DNA of 10,322 nucleotides from Rodentolepis nana. Its lineage: Eukaryota; Platyhelminthes; Cestoda; Cyclophyllidea; Hymenolepididae. The notes under the pieces are model-generated. The model searched no databases. It was not told where the DNA came from and saw only the letters and a list, made by a program, of their open reading frames with translations. Positions 1 to 7,300 of the stretch are shown one piece after another (position 1 is the first letter of the stretch; each line of letters opens with the position of its first letter). The position numbers and the translations under genes were made by a program. The DNA is taken from assembly GCA_900617975.1 (NCBI GenBank), contig UZAE01002100.1, positions 1-10,322 of the forward strand, read 5' to 3'.

Positions 1-1092
1 GGGGGGGGGAAGGAGTGGTAACAAGCATGACCCCAACTTCTCTGACACCCTCGATTTTATCGATGTGACCTCACTCAGCATAATCAGACTAAATAAATTT
101 CAAATTTAACCTACATCGTGGCAACCTGGATGCACTACATGCGCGTGGAAGTGGAGATATTAGTACATCGAGTGAAAATAAATATTTCCCACACAGTTAT
201 GCATATACCAGGCACTTATAAATGTCGTTCATTCATGTATGTGTTAAATAAATTAAAACTATTTGGTAATAGAGAAAAGCTACCCTCAAGTGGTATTTCT
301 CCATTCCATTGACAAAGCAATTAAATAAGCCCGATTAGAGAGTGACAACACAATAATAACAGCCAATTTCTGCTCGCCATACATTTTCAGATAAAGATTT
401 TGTGTCGCTCATCAAAGGAACGAAAAAAGTCAATCCAACTTAATGGACCATAATTTACCCTATTGATAAAAAAAACATTTTCACGTATGTTATGCTTTTG
501 GTTATTCCATGGCCTGCAAAATTTTTGTTTCCATTCTATTCTCTCTCCTTTATTACTTACGGCGATCTAATATGCCCGTGATAACTTCTAATCAAAGTAG
601 ATCAGATCTATAAACTATACCTATCGACGGAATTTAATGTCAATTTTCAGAATTATTTGGAAATTTAACAGATTAAGAGAACACACCGACCATCCCCGAA
701 AAATATGGAGCTTTGGTTGGAACTCTAACTTCAAAAACATTAATAAACTGAAAAATCGAGACTCAAGGGGTTAAATTTTTAACAAAATTACAAAAATGGG
801 AATCTTAAAGAACAATATCCATTCCAACATAAATGACAAACGAGCTGGGTTCATTTCAAACAAATCAAAAGTTATTTGGGATTATAAAAATATGCCAGTT
901 ATATAAATGTAACACTAAAATCCCCCCCCCCCCAAGTTGATTCCCAAACGTTCTTATGTTATTTATATCTTTAAATAAGAATAAATAATAACGGAAAAGA
1001 GTAGATTTTATAGTGCTTGAATTGCAAATTATTCACATGAATATATACATATATAGTAAAGGAATGTCGAGTTCACAGTGAATTAGTCTGCT
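1..1092. other. Gene-free AT-rich flank
   Basis: I see no gene here. The longest open frame (118-312, plus) encodes 64 residues with no recognisable motif, starts with a non-ATG codon and has no splice context. The stretch begins with nine G residues and contains a run of twelve C residues at 922-933. It should hold the 3' UTR and poly(A) site of the minus-strand gene ending at 1093, but I could not find an unambiguous AATAAA on that strand. Confidence 0.5.
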
Positions 1093-1508
1093 TTAAAATG
1101 GAACATTCTTTGCTGCGGCACGTTGAATTATTCCCTGGCCTTCCTTTTTCAAGACACACAGCAGAGCTTGAGAACTTTCAAGGATCTGAACAATTTAAAC
1201 TAATGTAGATTCAAACAAAATACCTTCATATAAGCTGCTTCAGATTCTGCGATTGTTCGATCGAGCTCATTACATAGAACAAGCTTTTTCTGTAGGCTGT
1301 CATGAACTCTATTCAGCTTTTCTGTCATTTGATCTAAATCTCTCTGGAGTTTAACCTTTTCCGCCTCGTCGACACTAATTTGCCGTTGTATGTCTTCTCT
1401 TCGCTTACATAAATCTTCCAAACCTATTTTATTATTAATAAACATGGTTAACATACACTTAACTAATTCATTATTATAGTTCTGAAGAGCTGCACCTTGT
1501 TGGGACAT
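1093..1508 (-). CDS. SSNA1: SSNA1 (NA14/DIP13 family) coiled-coil microtubule protein
   Basis: Complete three-exon gene: exon 1 1457-1508, exon 2 1224-1423, exon 3 1093-1185, giving 114 residues and a TAA stop; human SSNA1 is 119. The start is the ATG at 1506-1508 and the protein opens [18 protein letters not shown], almost identical to vertebrate SSNA1. Exon 2 continues [10 protein letters not shown] and ends ESEAAYMK. Exon 3 reads [15 protein letters not shown], matching the conserved C-terminal block of the family. Nearly the whole protein is heptad-rich coiled coil. The family is known to self-assemble into fibrils and to bind or branch microtubules at centrosomes, basal bodies and axonemes; that role is inferred from homology. 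Introns 1 (1424-1456, 33 nt) and 2 (1186-1223, 38 nt) have GT-AG ends and lie exactly where the family alignment is otherwise interrupted. It is divergent from the selenoprotein W gene at 2298. Confidence 0.93.
1186..1223 (-). other. SSNA1: SSNA1 intron 2, 38 nt
   Basis: The intron begins GTATTT and ends TTCAG on the minus strand, in phase 0. Reading through it gives a short tail and a TAG at 1200-1202. Splicing instead joins MK to ILESSQ, the expected family sequence. Confidence 0.9.
1424..1456 (-). other. SSNA1: SSNA1 intron 1, 33 nt, frame-preserving
   Basis: The intron begins GTATGT and ends AAATAG on the minus strand. It splits the Cys-18 codon, leaving T upstream and GT downstream. Its length is a multiple of three and it contains no in-frame stop, so an unspliced transcript stays open and would insert 11 residues ([11 protein letters not shown]). 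Removing it makes the protein collinear with vertebrate SSNA1. Confidence 0.9.
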
Positions 1509-2297
1509 TTGACCTTAACCAGCGCTGTTGATAACAGAGCCGCAAAAAGCGCAACAGAAGAGTAATCATAACTTAATGCGGAAAAAGAGCTAAATTTTTT
1601 ATAAATACCAATTTTTATTAAAGAAAATGTGTCTAATTTGTAAAGAATATTTTTATATATTTACCAAATGAATACAATTACATTTCATTCTCAAAGCTAT
1701 TAGTCTATTACGCAATAATAAAGAATGCAATATAACCAATATCAGAAAGCTAAAATAAAAATTTTGGTTAAAACTTACTTTTATGATCTACTTACAATTA
1801 GTCTGAACATTACGATTTCGAGAACATATTTAATTGAATGTTAGTGTTCAAAAATCATTAGGGCAAATAAATATATTTTGATAATTTCGTTTGCAACATA
1901 AAACGGATTTGACAAATTGTGTATTTATTTTACGATCTGTAAGTTTTGGCATGCAAATGTACTACTGGGCATAATGAAGAATTTTTAATTGATTATAAAA
2001 CAAACACGCTCATCTTTCACTTTTCTTTAATTTACTATAACACGTAATAATCTACTTTCTGAAATTTAAACCATTGTTTCTGTTAGGTTCCTATCTAAGT
2101 TTTCAATGCTAATACTGGAAGTTTGGAATAATAAATGGTCTTTATTTAAGCCATCTCAAAAAAAATAAATTGTACTTATTCCTTCGACAGAATATGCTAT
2201 TGCATTTTGGTTCAATAAGGTTACTTTACATTTAACTGTTTAAGCAAACTGAAAGTGGCTGCAGATATTAGGAAAGTCATTTACGTCTTCCTTGCGA
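1509..2297. other. Head-to-head intergenic region (SSNA1 / SELENOW)
   Basis: AT-rich spacer of 789 bp between the start codons of the minus-strand SSNA1 gene and the plus-strand selenoprotein W gene. It must contain both promoters and 5' UTRs. I see no coding sequence, clear core-promoter motif or RNA gene. Flatworm genes often receive a trans-spliced leader, but I could not assign an acceptor site with confidence. Confidence 0.5.
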
Positions 2298-2667
2298 ATG
2301 GTTCTTAAAGTTCACGTTGTCTATTGGTTAGTTTATGTTTTAAAATAAATATTCTGTTTAGTGGTGCATGAGGCTACGAGCCTAAAGTAGGTTATATCTT
2401 AACCCTTTGATAGTTCTAGTTCAACCGGTTCAAAGCCGATCTGGTCAAGCGCTTCGGCAGTGACATAGCTGTGGTATGATAATATATTCAAATTAAATGT
2501 CTCTTGTTTAGACTGGAGAAGGCACACCTCAGGCGACCGGTTGGTTTGAAGTCACAGTTGATGGCGTTGGCTTAGTATTCTCCAAGAAAAACGGAGAAGG
2601 CTATGTTGACACCGAAACGAAGATGAATAAAATAGCCAGCGCCATTGAAAGTGCCTTGCAATCATAG
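2298..2667 (+). CDS. SELENOW: Selenoprotein W (CxxU thioredoxin-like fold)
   Basis: Complete four-exon gene: 2298-2326, 2362-2386, 2420-2473 and 2512-2667 (TAG stop). It encodes 87 residues, the same length as human SELENOW. Exon 1 reads MVLKVHVVY plus a split Cys codon. Exon 2 gives GAUGYEPK, where U is the in-frame TGA at 2369-2371, so the redox motif is C-G-A-U at residues 10-13. Exon 3 is [18 protein letters not shown]. Exon 4 starts [14 protein letters not shown] and contains [11 protein letters not shown], both family hallmarks. Introns of 35, 33 and 38 nt all have GT-AG ends and compatible phases. The family acts as a small cytosolic oxidoreductase; that function is inferred. A SECIS-like hairpin follows in the 3' UTR, supporting selenocysteine rather than a pseudogene. 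It is convergent with the gene ending at 2943. Confidence 0.94.
2327..2361 (+). other. SELENOW: SELENOW intron 1, 35 nt
   Basis: The intron runs from GTTAGT to GTTTAG and interrupts the codon of the motif cysteine (TG before, T after). It is strongly AT-rich. Confidence 0.88.
2369..2371 (+). other. SELENOW: Selenocysteine codon (TGA recoded)
   Basis: This in-frame TGA falls exactly at the second redox position of the CxxU motif (C-G-A-U-G-Y). That is the position occupied by Sec in vertebrate selenoprotein W and by Cys in Cys homologues. The flanking sequence remains coding and conserved, so a premature stop is unlikely. Confidence 0.92.
2387..2419 (+). other. SELENOW: SELENOW intron 2, 33 nt
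   Basis: The intron runs from GTAGGT to TTCTAG in phase 0, joining PK to FNRF. An alternative AG occurs upstream at 2412-2413, but using it would place a TAG codon in frame; the chosen acceptor preserves the family length. Retention would terminate at an in-frame TGA inside the intron. Confidence 0.85.
2474..2511 (+). other. SELENOW: SELENOW intron 3, 38 nt
   Basis: The intron runs from GTATGA to GTTTAG in phase 0. It joins SDIAV to [10 protein letters not shown], the exact expected spacing in the family. Without splicing, translation would stop at the TGA within the donor region. Confidence 0.9.
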
Positions 2668-2735
2668 TTCCGGTACATGAACTAATTGTAATTTCATCGT
2701 TTTATCTAGCTTCATTGTAGTCATCCTTTTGATTT

Positions 2736-2775
2736 ATGACCAGTATCGTTTAAACCCTGAGAACGGTATTGCGAT
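2736..2775 (+). promoter_or_regulatory. SECIS element of selenoprotein W mRNA
   Basis: A hairpin starts 68 nt after the stop codon. ATGA (2736-2739) faces CGAT (2772-2775), giving the U.U, G.A, A.G, N.N non-Watson-Crick quartet. Above it, 2741-2750 pairs without a break with 2762-2771 (ten pairs, including G-U wobbles). The apical loop 2751-2761 carries the conserved unpaired AA (2752-2754 is AAA). An internal loop of four bases on each side lies below the quartet; the lower helix (roughly 2720-2731 with 2780-2792) is irregular. This element would recruit SBP2 and the Sec-specific elongation factor to decode the TGA at 2369. Confidence 0.88.
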
Positions 2776-2854
2776 GCACCAACTGAGTTGACCAACAATG
2801 TCCCGGCACTCATAACCCCTTGTCCCTCTTAGTCACAGAAATACACTTTTTTAA

Positions 2855-2866
2855 AATAAATTTATT
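2855..2866. terminator. Palindromic bidirectional poly(A) signal
   Basis: AATAAATTTATT is a perfect palindrome. It contains AATAAA on the plus strand (2855-2860), 188 nt after the selenoprotein W stop and downstream of the SECIS. It also contains AATAAA on the minus strand (2861-2866), 77 nt beyond the stop of the convergent gene. A second minus-strand AATAAA lies near 2890. Confidence 0.65.
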
Positions 2867-2942
2867 AACCTTAACATGAGGGACTTAACATTTATTTTAT
2901 AGTTTTGAAAGACACTGTAGATATTATCGAGGTCATCTCTTA

Positions 2943-3993
2943 TCAACAGGAATTTTTTGCTGCGAGGTTCATTGTAAGTCTTAGATAGGGTTTCTGACAT
3001 TCATCTGATTCCGCCTGTATTGCCTCTAGAGTTGTCAAACCTTGGAGACACTCGTTAAGTCGATCGCGCCAGGTTTGAGTGAGTGTTGTTATAGATTGTC
3101 GACTTTTCACTGCTTCAGTGAGTTGAGATAAAGCCGCCTCACTGACTGCAGTGACCAAGTCCTTGCAATTCTTATCACTGAAAGGAAGGAAAGAAAGTGA
3201 CTATTCTTCGCTTTAAACAAGCAAGATTGATATACAGTGGACGCTTATTCTGAGGCTACCGGGTGATAGTAGAGAATCGGTGGTCAAATGTATAAGATGG
3301 ATATTTTTAAAGTCCTTAAGAAATGGGCCAGTAACCGCAAAATGTAAGGGATTTAAAGGAAAAGGAGATTGCACTGTTTCCAATAAAATGCGATTAAAAT
3401 AGCCGCTATTAGTACTTACTCCAGACTTAATTCGGGTCCTGTCTGTTGTGATTCTGGCCTAAGTAAAGGTTTTTCTCGTCGGAAAATGATCAGATTCTTT
3501 GACAACGTGACTGGCGCGAATTATCAGGCACTGGTTTCGGCGGGTTCCATTCTCGGCATAACAATGCTTGAGCTTTTTCCTACCAGTGGAACTCCGCACT
3601 GTAACTAAATCATGTGTTCCACCTACAGCAGATTATCGAGAAGTAACCAAAAGCTGACGTACCATCAACGTTCTTCAATGCAAGAAGGATATCGTTTAGC
3701 GCTACAAAGATACTACGAATCATCTTGTGGTGCTGTACCAAAATTAAATTAACCCGGTGCACTAGGTAGCGTGCAGATAACAAAAATATCACGAGTTTAA
3801 AATAGGAAATTGTAACGAAGTCAATAACGATTAAAACCAAATCGATTAAAATTAGAACTACTGAAAAGAAGTAGTAGAGTGAGAATTTGTCGCCACGACG
3901 CGAGAAATGCCTTGTCTATAGATGCTCGTACCTGTGAAGAAGTAGCTTCAACGTTTGTGAGGGAGATAAATTGCCCACCAAATCAGCAGTAAC
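2943..3993 (-). CDS. Unrecognised multi-exon gene, 3' portion
   Basis: Proposed exons on the minus strand: 3932-3993, 3663-3712, 3584-3622, 3420-3453 and 2943-3177 (TGA stop), 420 nt or 139 residues. Each has GT-AG ends and a matching phase. The segments are VTADLVGNLSPSQTLKLLLH, then SIFVALNDILLALKNVDG, then GTHDLVTVRSST, then SQQTGPELSL, then a last exon beginning DDKNCKDLVTAVSEAALSQL. The protein is helical and hydrophilic near its end (TQTWRDRLNECLQGL), with no signal peptide or membrane segment visible. I do not recognise the family. No start codon lies in the first exon listed; one possible start exon is ATG ATT GAG just before a GTCACA donor near 4230, but this is weak. The 3420 exon could instead start at 3458 with a different upstream donor. 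The intron at 3623-3662 is 40 nt. The gene lies 340 bp downstream of the EDEM3 stop on the same strand. Confidence 0.5.
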
Positions 3994-4333
3994 CTAGTGG
4001 TGACGAGAATTGATTTTAAACCACGGAGGATGGGAAAGTTTAGTTGAAGATACAAAGCCAATGAGTGAATTTTATTCATGCCTCCATCCAACTATTCCAT
4101 TTTCATTTCCACTCACATAGTCAAATAAATTCTTTCTAAGCTCGTGCCCGATTTTTACCCTTAAGTAGCAAGAGATTATAAAAGATTTTGACAATAACAT
4201 GTATCCGACTGATTATATTAATTGTGACCTCAATCATTAAGCCGGTAAACACGCCGTTTCTCCCAATCAATAACTTGACTTCCTCCTGACTCGATAAAAG
4301 TAAATTTTTTTGAACTACGATGGATTTAACTCA
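3994..4333 (-). other. EDEM3 3' UTR and upstream region of the next gene
   Basis: This stretch lies between the EDEM3-like stop codon and the first exon I can see of the next minus-strand gene. A minus-strand AATAAA is present at 4071-4076, a suitable poly(A) signal about 260 nt past the stop. The start exon of the downstream gene is expected here but is not securely found. Confidence 0.45.
4071..4076 (-). terminator. Candidate EDEM3 poly(A) signal
   Basis: TTTATT on the plus strand gives AATAAA on the minus strand, downstream of the stop at 4334-4336. It is the best canonical signal before the next gene. Confidence 0.45.
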
Positions 4334-7300
4334 CTAGTTTTTAGTTGGCCAACTTCTATCCAAATAATCCACCCAGGTAGTAGGATTTTTCGGAGAAACT
4401 TTAGCAGAAGACGAATCAGTCGAGAGAAAGGCGCGCGTATCCTCGATGGGGCCTAGAGTCATACTCCAGGAGTCAGCGTCCTCTTCATGAATTCCGTCCA
4501 CCCAAATTAACTTTCTTGGAAGGCAGCCGGGTTGAACCTCCTCCACACTGGACGTGAGCTCATAACACTGATCTGACTTCTCCTCAGCCTCTCCCTCCTG
4601 CTCCAACTACGATGAAACAAAGAGAGAGAGAGTATGAGGTAAATTGTCAAAAAGCCTCCACTTTAATTCCCACGAGGCGTATTTTGTTCTCTCTTAATTC
4701 ATTATTGCAATTAGTCATGCGCCTCACTTAACGCGCGACTGCCTACGTTCTGCAGACCCACTAATCTCGCCATTCACCAAAAGCCATCAATTATGAGGTC
4801 ATTTATCCATATTCATATTGGGAGCTCAAAGCATACATTCCATCCTCTGTATAAGCAGGGATGAACCAGATAATGCCCCTCCAAACTCGCCCCCCCCCCC
4901 GACCTGTGCATGTAATCTCTCTTCTAATCCATGCTTCCAGTGTCATTTATTCAATACATTATTAGTATAATTCGATTATTTACAATTCTGCTCTACTGTG
5001 TGAGTGTTGTTCACATAAGGATGACTAGCACTAGCCAAAATTACCCTCTATTCACATTATCCTTGAAAGGACGTTGATGTTGCGCCATCATGACACTATG
5101 ACTTAACCTCCTCCCCTTCACTTTCATGTTCAGGCGAGTTTATCGACCACCCACCCACCCACCCCCCACCAAGATAAAAGAGACATGATGAGTTGCATAT
5201 CGAGGGTCATGCTGAACACTCTCAACACTTTTTGTGAACTGTTGAATGTTCAGTATGCTGTTATTCGCAATATTCCCTCGTCTCTCCTCCACTCTCGCAA
5301 ATCCGCATCGTGGCTTAGTCAATACGCCCTGCTCAACACTAGCTATCTATCCACATTGGGTTGTACACCTAAGCATAATAGATAGGGAGTAAATCTCACC
5401 TCAAGAAGACTGTCCAGATAACGCAGGCCATGTGATAGAATTTCTACAAAAGAAAAACGAAAGATCACATTTTATTGACTCATTCCTACGTCCCACGTTG
5501 TGCATGAAAAAAAAACTACTAGCGTGATAATAAGCTGATCGATATAGAGTTATCAACGTTTCGGGTAGCTGTCAAGCCACTTTAACGGCCTTCACAGTGA
5601 AAACTTGCCTTTTATAGCTTAGAGCAAGAAATGAAACCCGCTGCTAACCCGCAATAATCACTTTCAAGATCTACTGTTAGCATTTCATTCAGTCTCACTT
5701 TATTCGACGCGTAATGAAGTTCGTTTGATCAAGTAGACTAGAGAAGTTAAGGTTCTCCCACAAGAAATTAACATTTTAGATTTCAAGCTTCATTTGTTGA
5801 AATTACGGGGGAATAGAAACAGTTGGGTCTTAATCAGAAATGGTACGCGCTCCTTGGAAACTTTAGTGTGCATCACAAAGGAAATTAGGTAAAAAGAAGG
5901 TATCTTGGGGCCATGAAGTCAAGTACCTTTTCTGTTCATTGGAATTAACCACTGAGGTTGGCAAATTCCATTACTGAATAGGCACTAATGAACATCGATT
6001 TTGTAATATCTATTGGGTGGGCAACTAAGTCATTGCCGTTTTTGTTGACAGATTCACTCTATACTTTCTTTTGTTTTGTTAACGTGGCCAGAGCATCTAA
6101 CCTATATTTTTTCTTACTCTATGGGCTTCTAGGTTAATTAGTAAAAAAATTTTTTTGTTTAGTTCTTTAGTTTTGTTTTTATCCCAATTTAAAAATAAAA
6201 GAACAGGACGTGCACTTCCGACTCATTTTATTGTATTACTTCCGAAAAGGCAAGAACGCATCGCAAGCACAAAAGAAGTTATGTGCCGTATATGGAGATG
6301 AAGCCTTAAAAGAAAGGCAGTGTCGAAATTGGTTTGAAAGATTTCGTTCCGGTGATTTTTCACTGAAAAATTCACAACGATCTGGCCGCCCAGTCGAAGT
6401 GGATGAAACTCATATCAAGGCCATTATCGATTCAAATCGTCACAGCACAACACGAGATATTGCAGAGAAGCTCAATGTGTCGCATACATGCATTGAAAAA
6501 AAATTAAAAACCCTTGGTTATGTCAAGAAACTTGATTTATGGATCCCTCACCAGTTAAAGGAAATTCATTTGACGCAACGGATTAACATCTGTGATTCGC
6601 CGCTACTGAAACGCAATGAGAATGAGAATGATCCATTTCTGAAGAACCTAGTTACTGGCGACGAAAAGTGGATAGTTTATAACAATGTTACTCGCAAGAG
6701 ATCGTGGGTGAAGCAAGATCAAACAGCCCAAACAGTATGAAAAGCAGAGATTCACCAAAAAAAGATTATGCTGTCAGTCTGGTGGTGGGATCACAAAGGA
6801 ATTTTGTATTTTGAACTCATGCCGCAGAACCGAACGATATATGCAAATGTGTATGTTGAAGAACTCGAAAAACTGAAGGATGCAATTGAAGATAAGCGGC
6901 CGGCATTATCAAATCGGCGGAAGGGTGTTTGTTTCCATCATGATAACGCAAGGCCCCACACATCTTTGGTTACTCGGCAAAAATTATTTGAACTGGGTTG
7001 GGATGTTTTGTCACACCCACCATATAGCCCTGCCCTGACCTTGCGCCTTCGGATTACCATTTGTTTCGTTCCATGCAAAACTCTTTAAATGGTCAAATTT
7101 TTAACAACGCGGATGATGTCGGATCACACCTAATTCAGTTTTTTAATAGCAAAGACCAGACATTTTACGAACGGGGAATTTTTACTCTGCCAGAACGATG
7201 GAACAAGGTCATCGACAAGAACGGCCAATATCTAATTGAATAAAGTTATATTTTTAAACAAAAATTCCGAATTTGCCTTCTTATTTGAAATCGGCAATGG

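Noticed and set aside
118..312. 64-residue plus-strand open frame
   Set aside because: Non-ATG start, no recognisable motif, no splice signals; chance frame in AT-rich DNA.
2369..2371. TGA read as a premature stop, making the gene a pseudogene
   Set aside because: It lies exactly at the Sec position of a CxxU motif, downstream codons are conserved in sequence and length, and a SECIS-like hairpin follows.
2392..2460. tRNA-like segment suggested by the GGTTCAAAG sequence
   Set aside because: No acceptor or D-stem partner could be found, and the segment is explained by selenoprotein W intron 2 and exon 3.
3610..3840. 76-residue minus-strand open frame as a hydrophobic small protein
   Set aside because: Only 3663-3712 fits as an exon. 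The hydrophobic N-terminal part reads from intron sequence and the end reads through a 40-nt intron.
5140..5385. Overlapping open frames on both strands (60 and 66 residues)
   Set aside because: They lie within an EDEM3 intron, lack recognisable domains, and one reads through the ACCC repeat.
7061..7243. Separate 60-residue gene after the transposase
   Set aside because: It is the C-terminal end of the same transposase, moved to another frame by the CCCTG duplication.
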